A stretch of DNA of 42,720 nt from Pontibacillus yanchengensis Y32 (lineage in GTDB: Bacteria > Bacillota > Bacilli > Bacillales > BH030062): assembly GCF_000770635.1 (NCBI RefSeq), contig NZ_AVBF01000036.1:1-42720 (forward strand), given 5' to 3'. Shown piece by piece: positions 1 through 8,522 of the stretch; the first letter of the stretch is position 1, and the number at the start of each line of letters is the position of its first letter. The position numbers were made by a program, and so were the translations under genes. The notes under the pieces were generated by a model. That model made no database searches and was not told the origin of the DNA. It saw nothing but the letters and a program-made list of their open reading frames with translations.

Positions 1-40
1 GAGGGACGGAAACATGGCCAGAAAAGGGAGTTTTAGGTTG

Positions 41-139
41 TCGCTCCTATTTTAGAAAAGTTGATCTGAATGTGGCGAGATTCGCTCCAAAAATCAAAAA
101 GTCGCTCCAGAGCCCATAATTATGGCAAAAGGTCGCTAC
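41..139. repeat. TCGCTCC short-period repeat array, copy A
   Basis: The motif TCGCTCC occurs at 41, 82 and 102, with a degenerate TCGCTAC at 133. The spacings of 41 and 20 nt are close to multiples of 20.5 nt. The spacers are A/T-rich and often contain AAAAAG just before the next GTCGCTCC. The same motif with the same spacing recurs at 17,034-17,101. No coding function fits. An open frame at 122-472 runs through this repeat and the next one and is not credible as a gene. Confidence 0.6.
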
Positions 140-205
140 TACGCAAAGCAAACTCGATCAATTTTATGGCAATTTAGGCCGTACGTCCGATTGCAACATA
201 TCAGC

Positions 206-400
206 AGGGTTGGGTTGGAAACGGCGAGACTCCCGCGGGAGAAAGAGGTAGGTGAGACCCCGGAGGGAGCAAAGCGACTGAGAAGGCTCACCAGCTCGCC
301 CGCAGGACGCGAGTTGTTTCCAACCCAACCCTATTCCCAGTTAAAGGATCGGACCCATCCTCCCAAAACTATCTCGAATCCAAGTCTTCAACATAATGGT
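206..400. repeat. Palindromic intergenic element, copy 1
   Basis: A 17-bp perfect inverted repeat, AGGGTTGGGTTGGAAAC at 206-222 and its complement at 316-332, encloses a GC-rich core containing CTCCCGCGGGAG and GCAGGACGCGAG. The right flank (about 343-398) has a TATCTCGAATCCAAGTCTTC segment. That segment is the reverse complement of segments at 26,243 and 42,656 in the other copies. The left outer arm is missing here. The core resembles dispersed GC-rich repeats common between genes in Bacillaceae; that is recalled knowledge, not tested. Confidence 0.65.
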
Positions 401-629
401 GCTTATATGGAAGCACATAAATCTATTTCAAGTTTATATCAACAACAAACTTTAACACAGCCTTTTAGTTAGAAATAATGACATTATAGGAATATTGTAA
501 TTGTTAAAATATGGACTCACCATTTAAAATGTAAGAATATGATAGATTTTCTTAAAATATGGGTAATAGATTAGTAGGATATGCATCGTACTAACCAAGA
601 TTTACATAAGCAATAGGGTGGTGAGATAA

Positions 630-728
630 ATGAAATTTATAAATATTATGTTATGGATATCAGGCATAACGCTACTAACCGTTACCATTGGTATGATAGG
701 TTTAATTATCTGGGTGAACGTAGGATGA
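630..728 (+). CDS. Small single-pass membrane peptide, 32 aa
   Basis: This ATG-started frame of 32 residues begins MKFINIMLW and is hydrophobic almost throughout, with a predicted membrane helix over residues 5-29. A plausible ribosome binding site, AGGGTGGTGAG, lies 5 nt upstream. No charged cytoplasmic tail is visible and I do not recognise a family. Its nearest neighbour is the NUDIX gene, 138 bp downstream on the same strand. Function is unknown. The good binding site and clean hydrophobic profile argue for translation, but a peptide this short could arise by chance. Confidence 0.45.
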   Translation: MKFINIMLWISGITLLTVTIGMIGLIIWVNVG

Positions 729-866
729 AGGGAAGCATAATAGAACACAAGTAACAATAGACAGTACACAACACACTTAATTGTTTTCATTGCTTACGAT
801 TCTACCAAGGAGTAGAGTAATGAGTAATGGTAGATGTTTCAACATTTAATAGAAGGAAGGTGCAAA

Positions 867-1430
867 ATGAATTTATATCAATCTCTTTCAAAATACGAGC
901 CTTACAATGAACAAGAAGAGAAAGATAAAAAAATTATGCTGCAATGTTTGGAGCAATATGATGATCTTTATACAAGAGAGAATGAACTTATTCATATAAC
1001 GAGCTCTGCCTTTGTTGTAAATAGAGATAGGGACAAGTCATTGATGGTACATCATAATATTTATAACTCATGGTCTTGGACTGGTGGACATGCTGATGGG
1101 GATAAAGATTTAATATACGTGGCGAAAAAAGAAGTCATGGAGGAAACGGGACTAGAGGATATAAAAGTAGTTAGTGAAGATTTTGCGTCCATAGATATGC
1201 TGCCAGTACTAGGGCATAGGAAAAATGGTATGTATGTAGCTCCTCATTTGCATATGTCAATCGCTTATATAGTAGAAGCTAGGGAGGATGAAGAAGTAAC
1301 CATCAAGCCAGATGAAAATAGCGATGTACGATGGATTCCTTTTGATGAAGTTACCACCTTTTCTAGCGAAGAGCATATGAATTATTTGTATAATAAAATT
1401 ATGTCTAAAATCAAAGAGTTTAATCTATAA
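867..1430 (+). CDS. NUDIX hydrolase
   Basis: The 187-residue protein has a Nudix fold and probably hydrolyses a nucleoside diphosphate linked to another group; the substrate cannot be read from sequence. The Nudix box begins GGHADGD at residues 73-79 and continues as KKEVMEETG at 87-95. The core EExG is intact, but Lys replaces the usual Arg of REUXEE and the early Glu of GX5E is Lys. The start at 867 was chosen because GAAGGAAGG lies 6 nt upstream; an in-frame ATG at 834 has no such site. The gene is monocistronic and followed by a strong terminator. The family call is secure and the substrate is not. Confidence 0.88.
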   Translation: MNLYQSLSKYEPYNEQEEKDKKIMLQCLEQYDDLYTRENELIHITSSAFVVNRDRDKSLMVHHNIYNSWSWTGGHADGDKDLIYVAKKEVMEETGLEDIKVVSEDFASIDMLPVLGHRKNGMYVAPHLHMSIAYIVEAREDEEVTIKPDENSDVRWIPFDEVTTFSSEEHMNYLYNKIMSKIKEFNL

Positions 1431-1487
1431 TCCTACATAGAAAACAATATATGAATAAGTTAATAGGTAGGTTTTATGTTTTGGCAT

Positions 1488-1522
1488 AAAAAAGAACTTC
1501 CGTTTTGTGGAAGTTCTTTTTT
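1488..1522 (+). terminator. Rho-independent terminator after the NUDIX gene
   Basis: The stem AAAAAAGAACTTCC pairs with GGAAGTTCTTTTTT around a 7-nt loop, giving a U-rich 3' end. The A-rich 5' arm means it could also stop minus-strand transcription arriving from the DUF7010-like gene. Confidence 0.85.
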
Positions 1523-1600
1523 ATCGTCTAGCGTAACTATTAACGGCTCGACGCTACGTCACGTAGAAACATCGAACCAACCCACGTCGTATGGGCAGCA

Positions 1601-1645
1601 GTTTGTACGTCGCTAGCGGGGTTCCCTGAGCATTTGTTACCATAC
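1601..1645. repeat. GC-rich short repeat, copy 1
   Basis: The segment TTTGTACGTCGCT followed by a CGGG..CCC..GAGC..TTTGTT pattern closely matches 9,771-9,816. The similarity extends weakly upstream to a shared ATCGAAC. It lies in the spacer between a terminator and a minus-strand gene. The nature of the repeat is unknown. Confidence 0.4.
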
Positions 1646-1668
1646 AAATTAATCAAACTATCACTCGA

Positions 1669-2229
1669 TTAATCTGTAGCAGATATCTTTGAATGCTTAT
1701 TCCTGTAATCTATATAAAGCCATAAAACTAGTAAGCTCAAAAGAACCGCCATAGTCAATGGTTCTAACCACAAATTTCTCACATTTACATTCACCCCCAA
1801 AACCATTATGACAATTGAAATAACAGGAGCCATTACATAATAGGGGATAGAATTATAAAACCAGCCGTAAGGGAAAAAATGAGCACCTGTTATAATAGCA
1901 AATAACATGACAGCCTCACTTGGACTTTTGGTGATTCCCCAAATAAGTATAGGAAAATAGATGATCTGTGCAATGTTTAAAAGTAAACCTAAGTTTCCCA
2001 ACGGGTTATCTTTAAGCTTCCAATCTGCTTTAATGAATGTGGAAATAGCAACGGACAATGGGAACATTAAACCAGTTGCATACAACATGTATATATTTTT
2101 TTGGTTGATTTCGATGGATTGAGCAAAAATTGCGGTAATGATTAACCAAATGATAACAGCGGATAGTAAAAAACCTATCCCATTTTTCCCCCTAATGGAT
2201 AGCTCATTTCTTATCTTGTTAATTTCCAC
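1669..2229 (-). CDS. DUF7010-like six-TM membrane protein
   Basis: From a GTG start this encodes 186 residues with about six hydrophobic helices: near residues 15-35, 46-66, 80-100, 108-128, 130-148 and 155-173. A short basic N-terminus (KIRNELSIRGKNG) precedes the first helix. An open frame continues 39 codons upstream, but GGAAGGAGAG sits 5 nt before this GTG and the extra residues look like untranslated sequence, so GTG at 2,229 is preferred. The overall pattern, with GAHFFPYGW and ATGLMFPL segments, resembles the DUF7010 family as I recall it. Function is not known. It stands alone between repeats and the stress-protein gene. Confidence 0.7.
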   Translation of the reverse strand: MEINKIRNELSIRGKNGIGFLLSAVIIWLIITAIFAQSIEINQKNIYMLYATGLMFPLSVAISTFIKADWKLKDNPLGNLGLLLNIAQIIYFPILIWGITKSPSEAVMLFAIITGAHFFPYGWFYNSIPYYVMAPVISIVIMVLGVNVNVRNLWLEPLTMAVLLSLLVLWLYIDYRNKHSKISATD

Positions 2230-2476
2230 AAAAACTCTCCTTCCATTATTTATCCTAATTAAAAATAAACGACGTGTGTTTAATGTTATATTTAGCTTTA
2301 ACCATAGGCTCTCAAACTTTATGTAAGTCTTTCTCAAGGTTACCATGGTGTACGGAGCTTTACTAAAATATATTGTGATTCCTTAAATAAATTCCCAATT
2401 TGCGTACCGTGTTTTTAAATCACCCTTTTGTATAGAGGCTCTTTCAAAGTTGAGCGAACAGAATACAGATAAATAA

Positions 2477-2506
2477 AAGGGAATCCTATCAAAATAGAAT
2501 TCCCTT
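2477..2506 (-). terminator. Terminator downstream of the universal stress protein gene
   Basis: AAGGGAAT pairs with ATTCCCTT. Read on the minus strand the hairpin is followed by a TTTTATTTAT tract. It lies 16 bp beyond the stop codon of the minus-strand gene. Confidence 0.7.
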
Positions 2507-2521
2507 ACCAAAATATCCTTT

Positions 2522-2938
2522 TTATTTAATAACTAAGACAGGGCAATGAGAATGCTGTACTACATTATGACTTACACTACCTAGGAATAATTCTTTGACA
2601 TTTCCCAGTCCTCGACTTCCGATGATAATCAACTCTATGTCATGTTGTTTTGCATACTTGCAAATTTCAGCTCCGGCATTTCCTACTAACACTTCTGTTG
2701 TAATGTTTTCTGTGAATCCATGAAATTCACTTTCTACTTTTTCGAGCTCTAGTCTGGATTCATTTACAAGGTCTTCTTCAATACTTTTATAAACGGCCTT
2801 ATTTGTAAATGGTCCAGTTGGGTTAATAACGGTGATGATATGAACATCTGCGTGGAATTCTTCTGCTTTTTTTCTTGCTTCTTGTAATGCTTGTTTACTT
2901 AAAGCTGAGCCATCATAAGCAACTAGAATTTTTTGCAT
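2522..2938 (-). CDS. Universal stress protein, UspA family
   Basis: This 138-residue UspA-like protein has the N-terminal strand QKILVAYDGSALSKQAL and the C-terminal ATP-binding signature GSRGLG..GSVS (G-x2-G-x9-GS). That places it among the nucleotide-binding Usp proteins, which act in the cytosol in stress resistance by mechanisms that are not fully defined. The ATG at 2,938 is preferred because AAAGGTGG lies 8 nt upstream. A GTG four codons earlier overlaps that binding site. It is monocistronic with its own terminator. Confidence 0.92.
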   Translation of the reverse strand: MQKILVAYDGSALSKQALQEARKKAEEFHADVHIITVINPTGPFTNKAVYKSIEEDLVNESRLELEKVESEFHGFTENITTEVLVGNAGAEICKYAKQHDIELIIIGSRGLGNVKELFLGSVSHNVVQHSHCPVLVIK

Positions 2939-3071
2939 TGTATATTCCACCTTTCTAGTAGCAAAGTTTTATTTCCTTACTATTATTCTAACATAAATCA
3001 CTTCATTTTTCGTAGAATTCAGACAATAGATAATGACAGTTGTGTGAAGGTTATAGCTTTTGCTTTATGCG

Positions 3072-3815
3072 TTAACTATGCTTGTGTCGGTATAATTCTT
3101 GATATTCAATTGCTGAATGAGGGACATCTGTAAAAATACCATCGCATTTTAATTTATAACATCGCATGATTCTTGATGGACGATTTACAGTATAAATGCG
3201 AAGAGAAAGGTCTTGGTCCTGACAATCCTCTACTAATTTTTTTGTAAGAAGCGAATACTTTGCGTGAAGTGCACTTGCTCCAACTTGTTTCACATAAGAT
3301 AGAGCATTTCTGGATCTCTGTGATAACAATAAAGCTGTTTCTATTTCATTTGTCAATTTTCCAAAACGTTTCACACTATTAGGGTTAAAGCTAGAGATGA
3401 TGACTCGGGATTGTAAATTAAATGCTTTAATGTACTCATAAACAATCGATTCTATATTGCTATAATCAATAATATTATTCTTAAGTTCAATGTTTATATA
3501 GATGGATTGATCTTGAGCCCATGTTAAAAACTCTTCTAATGTTACGAGAGAGGTACCTTGGTATTTAGGAGCAAACCAGGAGCCTGCATCTAAAGTTTTT
3601 AATTCGTTATATGTATGGTCCTTTACATAGCCAGACCCATTTGTTGTACGATGCAATGTTTCATCATGAATGAGGACTGGGATGTTATCTTTGGTTAACT
3701 GTACATCTGTTTCTATACCTTCAGCACCTACGTTGATGGCCAATTCAAAGGCTGGCATTGTATTTTCTGGTGCGAAGTGACTTGCTCCTCGATGAGCGAA
3801 TATCGATGTATTCAT
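3072..3815 (-). CDS. Glycerophosphodiester phosphodiesterase
   Basis: The 247-residue cytosolic enzyme should hydrolyse glycerophosphodiesters to glycerol-3-phosphate and an alcohol. Catalytic landmarks of the GDPD TIM barrel are present: HRGA at residues 8-11, PENT at 16-19, the metal ligands E35 and D37 in GIETDVQ, and HD at 50-51. The C-terminal GIFTDVP matches the family's final strand. There is no signal peptide, so it resembles the UgpQ/YhdW type rather than secreted GlpQ. The start at 3,815 has GGAGGTG 8 nt upstream; the open frame extends 17 codons further without a binding site. Confidence 0.92.
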   Translation of the reverse strand: MNTSIFAHRGASHFAPENTMPAFELAINVGAEGIETDVQLTKDNIPVLIHDETLHRTTNGSGYVKDHTYNELKTLDAGSWFAPKYQGTSLVTLEEFLTWAQDQSIYINIELKNNIIDYSNIESIVYEYIKAFNLQSRVIISSFNPNSVKRFGKLTNEIETALLLSQRSRNALSYVKQVGASALHAKYSLLTKKLVEDCQDQDLSLRIYTVNRPSRIMRCYKLKCDGIFTDVPHSAIEYQELYRHKHS

Positions 3816-3965
3816 TTGGGGCACCTCCAACTTATAAATCCATTTTGATTTTCTGTCATCTATCAATATTTGTCAATTTTGACGCATACTTATATTTATA
3901 AACCTAATCAGCAAAAAGTGACAAGATGTGATAGGATATAAAATGTCTGAAAATTTAATCGTGAT

Positions 3966-3987
3966 AAAGAAGTAATGTGACTTCTTT
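3966..3987. promoter_or_regulatory. Inverted repeat upstream of the M20 peptidase gene
   Basis: AAAGAAGT and ACTTCTTT form an exact 8-bp inverted repeat with a 6-bp centre, 41 bp before the ATG of the downstream gene. It could be an operator or an mRNA hairpin. No matching regulator is encoded nearby. Confidence 0.3.
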
Positions 3988-4028
3988 CATCATACCATGA
4001 AGTAAGCATGTGAAGTGAGGTGGCTGTG

Positions 4029-5648
4029 ATGAAACAGTGGCAAACAAAAGAAGAACTCGTTGACCTATTGTGCTCGTTAGTGGAGTACCCAAGTATTACA
4101 GGAAGTGAAGCTGAAATTGCACTAGTAGAATACTTGTACCATCAGCTATCAGAACGAACTTATTTCCAATCCAATCCTGAGCATCTGAAGTTGCATCCTC
4201 TAAAGGATGGAAGAAGGTTGTTAACAGGATTAGTCAAGAAAGGCAATACATCTGACACCATCATATTGCTTAGTCACTTTGATGTAGTAGGAGTAGACGA
4301 TTTTGGCTCAAAGAAGAATCTATCCTTTCATCCAAAAGCATTAACAGCTGATTATCATCGATATCGTGATGAACTTCCCGATTCCGTACAAAGCGATTTG
4401 GAAGATGGAGAGTGGTTGTTCGGTAGAGGTGTTATGGATATGAAAGCTGGTTTATCGTTGCATATGTCCATGCTTGAAAAAGCAATGGATGGAGAATTCG
4501 AAGGGAATATACTATTGCTTACAGTTCCAGATGAAGAGGCGAATTCACTCGGCATGCTAAGTGCATTACCTGCTCTTCAACAAATGAAGGAACAAGAGAA
4601 TTTAACATTTCGAGCTTGCTTGAATGGGGAGCCGATGTTTAGTCAATATCCAGGTGACCCTCATAATTATGTTTACTCAGGATCTATAGGAAAAGTATTA
4701 CCAGGCTTTTTCTGCTATGGGAAAGAAACACATGTGGGGGAACCGTTCGCTGGGTTGAATGCCAACTTAATGGTGAGCTATCTAGCTCAAGAGCTTGAGT
4801 TAAATGAGGCATTTATTGAAACGGTAGGGGAGGAAACAACGCCACCACCAGTCAGTTTAATGCAACGGGACCTGAAAGAGGAATATTCCGTACAAACACC
4901 TCAAGCTGCTGTAGCGATGTATAATGTCCTTTATTTAAAACAGTCAGTAAAAGACATTAATGAAAAACTATTGCGAGCAGCTGACAGGGCTAGTGAACAT
5001 ATAACTTCTCATTATAATTCAAAAGCAAAAGCCTTCCACAAAGAGAAAGCAGGGATCGTATTTCCTGAGATGAACGTTCGAGTCTTAATGTATGAGGAGT
5101 TAGTTGAGGAAGCAGTTTCCCGTTTTGGTCGTCGTGAAGTGGAACGAAGAGAGAACTTATTAATGAATCAGCGAGAAAAAGGGGACCGGGAATTTTCTAC
5201 ACTATTGGTTCATGAACTAGCATCATTGTGCAAAGATTTAGCTCCAATGATTGTGTTGTTTTATAGTCCTCCATTTTATCCAGCTGTTTCGTCCAAACAA
5301 GATCCATATATAGAAGAAACATTAAATAACGTTATGAAATTTACTAAGAAACATTACAAAGTAGAACTAGAGGAAATTGAATTTTTCCCAGGTTTATCCG
5401 ACTTGAGCTTTATAGGACCAACGACTTCCCAAACCACATTGGGTACTCTAATGGATAACATGCCTTTAAAAGGGAAGGGATATGATCTTACCGAAGGGAT
5501 GCTTCAAACTTTACAAATGCCAATTTTAAATGTTGGCCCCCGCGGGAAGGACCCTCACCAATGGACGGAAAGGTTGGAGTTATCGTATAGCTTTGAATAC
5601 CTACCTCATATTTTAACGGATACGATTCATCATTTATTGAGGAAATAA
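4029..5648 (+). CDS. yqjN: M20-family metallopeptidase, RocB/YqjN-like
   Basis: The 539-residue protein belongs to the RocB branch of M20/M25/M40 amidohydrolases, which act on amino-acid derivatives in the cytosol. Metal-site segments are visible: SHFDVV at residues 82-87, GRGVMDMKAG at 132-141 and PDEE at 167-170. Its length is close to RocB and YqjN of B. subtilis, both about 550 residues. The yqjN name rests on the following yqjP-yqjQ order. The exact substrate is unknown. GAGGTGG 6 nt before 4,029 decides the start; the frame opens with GTG codons slightly earlier. It converges on an AbgT transporter and shares a bidirectional terminator with it. Confidence 0.82.
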   Translation: MKQWQTKEELVDLLCSLVEYPSITGSEAEIALVEYLYHQLSERTYFQSNPEHLKLHPLKDGRRLLTGLVKKGNTSDTIILLSHFDVVGVDDFGSKKNLSFHPKALTADYHRYRDELPDSVQSDLEDGEWLFGRGVMDMKAGLSLHMSMLEKAMDGEFEGNILLLTVPDEEANSLGMLSALPALQQMKEQENLTFRACLNGEPMFSQYPGDPHNYVYSGSIGKVLPGFFCYGKETHVGEPFAGLNANLMVSYLAQELELNEAFIETVGEETTPPPVSLMQRDLKEEYSVQTPQAAVAMYNVLYLKQSVKDINEKLLRAADRASEHITSHYNSKAKAFHKEKAGIVFPEMNVRVLMYEELVEEAVSRFGRREVERRENLLMNQREKGDREFSTLLVHELASLCKDLAPMIVLFYSPPFYPAVSSKQDPYIEETLNNVMKFTKKHYKVELEEIEFFPGLSDLSFIGPTTSQTTLGTLMDNMPLKGKGYDLTEGMLQTLQMPILNVGPRGKDPHQWTERLELSYSFEYLPHILTDTIHHLLRK

Positions 5649-5689
5649 TGTTGCAACACCTACAAGCCTATAGTTGCATAAACACTTAA

Positions 5690-5727
5690 AAAAGCTCCAG
5701 TCTCTTTTGAAAGAGACCGGAGCTTTT
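5690..5727. terminator. Bidirectional terminator between convergent genes
   Basis: AAAAGCTCCAGTCTC pairs with GAGACCGGAGCTTTT with one mismatch around a short TTTTGAAA loop. There is a T run on both strands, so it serves both the peptidase gene and the transporter gene. Confidence 0.88.
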
Positions 5728-5729
5728 CT

Positions 5730-7268
5730 TTAATTAGACCACATGTCTTGATTGAATTCAATTCCTGTTCCAGGTCCAATAGGAATACCAAATGCTACCC
5801 AAATGATTAGCATTAGAACCCAGGCGATGAAGAATGCAATGGAATAAGGTAACATCGTAGAAATTAAGGTACCTATACCAACATTCTTATCGTATTTTTG
5901 CGCAAATGCTATCACGATCGCAAAATACGTCATGAGTGGTGAAATGACGTTTGTAGTAGAGTCTGCTATACGATAAATTAACGTTGTAAATTCAGGGGAG
6001 TAGCCAATCCGCATCATAATGGGAACGAAAACGGGTGCCATGATGGCCCATTTTGCTGACGCACTTCCCATAAATAAGTTAATAAATGCAGCTACAATGA
6101 TAAATAGAAGAATAACCCTGAAATCTTCCATTCCTGTTGTCTTCAGGAACTCTGCCCCTTTAATGGCAATGATGCGGCCAATATTAGTTTTACTAAAATA
6201 AGCGACAAATTGAGCTGCAAAGAAAGAAAGGACCACAAAGGAACCCATCGTTTCCATTGTTTTCGTCAATTGGTTCGCTACATCTTTATCGTTTGTAATG
6301 TTTTTCGTTACCATCCCGTACACTATACCTGGTACAAAGAAGGCGATGAAAATACTAGGGACAAGATTAAAGAAGAATGGAGATTGTAAAAATTCATCTC
6401 CTCGTAAAGGTCCCCAACTTGGCACAATTAATAAGGATAATAGACCAAGTGTTACAAGTAAGGAAAGGAAAGAAAGTATTAGTCCTTTTTTCTCGGTTTT
6501 CGTAAGGTAGTTGATTTCTTCTTCTACTTCCCCTTCATAGTTACCTAAACGAGGTTCTACAAAGCGGCTTGTTACCCAAGTTCCTACTGCAGTTAGCAAG
6601 AATACAGATGCAACCATAAAGAAATAGTTCATCGTGTATGTTATTTCACTAGCGTAAGATGCGTAAATGGATCCCTCTACAGCTTTCACTGTCAGTTCAG
6701 CTAGTAATGGGTCTAGAGCAGTTAAGGATAAGTTGGCACTGAAGCCTGCTGACACACCAGCAAATGCTGCAGCTAGTCCAGCTAAAGGGTGTCGCCCAAG
6801 CCCTGCGTATAACAACGCTCCTAGTGGTACCACAACTACATACCCTGCGTCCGCGGCCATACTAGACATGATACCTGCGAAGACGAGAGAAGCGGTAATG
6901 AGGTAACTTGGAACAGATGTTACCATACCTCGTAGCATGGCCCCAATAAGTCCAGAACGTTCAGCGATCCCTATACCAAGCATTGTTACAAGTACCGTAC
7001 CTAGTGGTGCGAAACCTGTGAAATTGCTGACGAAACTTTCAAAGATGTATTTAATTCCTTCTGCGGACATGAGATTAAAGACTTCAACGGTTTCATCTTT
7101 AATCGGATCCTCCACAGAAACGTTTAACGCGGCCATAAGTCCTGAAGCAAGTACGATTAGAACTGCGAATATGGCAAAAATCGTTGCTGGATGAGGAAGC
7201 TTATTTCCGACCCGTTCAATGAAGTCTAAAGCTTTCATAATCCAACCACGTTGTTGGGTGTTATCCAT
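5730..7268 (-). CDS. AbgT-family transporter
   Basis: This 512-residue polytopic inner-membrane protein has about 11-13 hydrophobic helices and conserved AbgT segments such as GIAERSGLIGAMLRG, SSMAADAGYVVV and SADANWAI-like SASAKWAIMAPVF. E. coli AbgT imports p-aminobenzoyl-glutamate, and other members export sulfonamides or folate-like compounds; which applies here is unknown. The ATG at 7,268 has AAAGGAGG 8 nt upstream. The convergent neighbour is an M20-family amidohydrolase. That recalls AbgT with AbgA/AbgB in E. coli, although here the two genes are not co-transcribed. Confidence 0.9.
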   Translation of the reverse strand: MDNTQQRGWIMKALDFIERVGNKLPHPATIFAIFAVLIVLASGLMAALNVSVEDPIKDETVEVFNLMSAEGIKYIFESFVSNFTGFAPLGTVLVTMLGIGIAERSGLIGAMLRGMVTSVPSYLITASLVFAGIMSSMAADAGYVVVVPLGALLYAGLGRHPLAGLAAAFAGVSAGFSANLSLTALDPLLAELTVKAVEGSIYASYASEITYTMNYFFMVASVFLLTAVGTWVTSRFVEPRLGNYEGEVEEEINYLTKTEKKGLILSFLSLLVTLGLLSLLIVPSWGPLRGDEFLQSPFFFNLVPSIFIAFFVPGIVYGMVTKNITNDKDVANQLTKTMETMGSFVVLSFFAAQFVAYFSKTNIGRIIAIKGAEFLKTTGMEDFRVILLFIIVAAFINLFMGSASAKWAIMAPVFVPIMMRIGYSPEFTTLIYRIADSTTNVISPLMTYFAIVIAFAQKYDKNVGIGTLISTMLPYSIAFFIAWVLMLIIWVAFGIPIGPGTGIEFNQDMWSN

Positions 7269-7289
7269 GAATTGGACCTCCTTTTAACT

Positions 7290-7304
7290 AATTTTCAAAC
7301 ATTT
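7290..7304. promoter_or_regulatory. Possible CodY box upstream of the AbgT transporter gene
   Basis: AATTTTCAAACATTT matches 12 of 15 positions of the CodY consensus AATTTTCWGAAAATT, counting W as matched. A weaker match (11 of 15) lies at 7,375-7,389. The first overlaps the leader just before the ribosome binding site. CodY control would fit a peptide or amino-acid-derivative transporter, but sites this imperfect are common in A/T-rich DNA. Confidence 0.25.
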
Positions 7305-7473
7305 TTAGTGATTAAAGCACTACAGCATTATATAAAAATCTCACAACCAACGAAAGGAATATTCAAAAATCCGGAATACAATGAAAATTAATAATAGTTT
7401 TTCTAGTGAAATATTTGGTGTGAAGTACTTTTCATTCTTAAAGAAACTCATCTAGTTTAAAGCTCACTTTAGT

Positions 7474-7526
7474 ATGACAAAACATTCCAAAGAAGGTACA
7501 ATAGAAGTAGACTGAATGATCATTCA
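7474..7526 (+). promoter_or_regulatory. Sigma-A promoter with TetR-type operator
   Basis: ATGACA (7,474-7,479) and TACAAT (7,497-7,502) are separated by 17 bp. The exact 14-bp palindrome TGAATGATCATTCA at 7,513-7,526 lies over the expected transcription start and early leader. Its shape is that of TetR-family operators and is close to half-sites of the Bacillus FadR operator (TGAATGA..TCATTCA). A bound repressor would block initiation of the MBL-SDR operon. No TetR gene is in the window, so the regulator would act in trans. Confidence 0.6.
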
Positions 7527-7544
7527 TTATATTGGAGGACGCTT

Positions 7545-8507
7545 ATGATACACACAACAGATACCATCCATCAACTAACGGTTCCTACTCCTTTTGGTGT
7601 TGGAGATGTTCATATGTATGTGCTAAAAGGGGAGACGCTAACTCTTGTTGATGCTGGTATTAAAACCGAAGAGGCATGGAAGGTTTTTGTCCATGGACTA
7701 CAAGAGCTAGGATACACTCCTGAAGATGTGGAACAGGTTATGTTAACGCATCATCATCCGGATCATATCGGCTTGTTGGATCGATTTTCGAACCTGAAAG
7801 GCATCTATGGTCATGAAGACAATCGTCGTTGGCTTGAAAGAGATGAAGCTTTTTTGAATCGCTATCATTCATTCTTTTACGACTTATATAGTAAGTTCGG
7901 AGTGAGCGAGGAGTATAAATCGTTTTTTAAGCATTTACGAGACCCTTTAAAATATGTTCCGTTCGGCACATTAACAGGCTCTCTTGTAGAAGGGGATGGT
8001 CTCCCGGGACATGAGGATTGGGAGGTGCTGGAAACTCCGGGCCACGCAGAAAGCCATTTGTCGTTCTATCGCAAACAAGATGGAAAGATGATCTCAGGCG
8101 ATCATTTGCTTTATCACATTTCCTCCAATCCTTTATTGGAACCACCTCGCAAGCCTGGAGGAGAAAGACCAAAACCATTATTATCTTATCGTCAAACAAT
8201 GGAGAAATGTTTGCACTACCCTATTAGCGAAGTGCTACCAGGTCACGGTCCCATTTTCACGGGTGTGCATGATATCATTCATACGCGATTTGAAAAGCAA
8301 GAGCAGCGTGCAGAAAAAGTGTATGATATGCTCGTTGATAAGCCGTTATCTCCATTTGAGGTTTGCCAAAAGTTGTTTCCAAAACATATAAAGAAAGAAT
8401 TTGGATTAACCATGTCAGAAACAGTTGGCCAATTGGATTATTTAGAAGCTACTCATCGTGTCCACGTTGAACTTCAAAACGGTGTCGTTTATTATCAAGC
8501 AATTTAG
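7545..8507 (+). CDS. yqjP: Metallo-beta-lactamase-fold hydrolase, YqjP-like
   Basis: The 320-residue soluble protein has the MBL-fold metal motif THHHPDH at residues 68-74, a distal TPGHAESH segment, SGDHLLYH and the late GHG. A C-terminal helical extension of about 90 residues follows, as in the glyoxalase II/RNase Z-like YqjP group. The specific substrate is not known. TTGGAGG lies 7 nt before the ATG. The SDR gene starts 15 bp after its stop, so the two form an operon as yqjP-yqjQ do in B. subtilis. The promoter carries a TetR-type palindrome. Confidence 0.87.
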   Translation: MIHTTDTIHQLTVPTPFGVGDVHMYVLKGETLTLVDAGIKTEEAWKVFVHGLQELGYTPEDVEQVMLTHHHPDHIGLLDRFSNLKGIYGHEDNRRWLERDEAFLNRYHSFFYDLYSKFGVSEEYKSFFKHLRDPLKYVPFGTLTGSLVEGDGLPGHEDWEVLETPGHAESHLSFYRKQDGKMISGDHLLYHISSNPLLEPPRKPGGERPKPLLSYRQTMEKCLHYPISEVLPGHGPIFTGVHDIIHTRFEKQEQRAEKVYDMLVDKPLSPFEVCQKLFPKHIKKEFGLTMSETVGQLDYLEATHRVHVELQNGVVYYQAI

Positions 8508-8522
8508 TGTATTAGGTGGTCC

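Noticed and set aside
122-472. Open frame of 116 codons at the left end
   Set aside because: It runs through the TCGCTCC array and the palindromic element, has no ribosome binding site, and its composition follows the repeats.
602-790. Minus-strand hydrophobic open frame
   Set aside because: It is antisense to the small membrane peptide, no ribosome binding site precedes its ATG, and the hydrophobicity is explained by T-rich antisense sequence.
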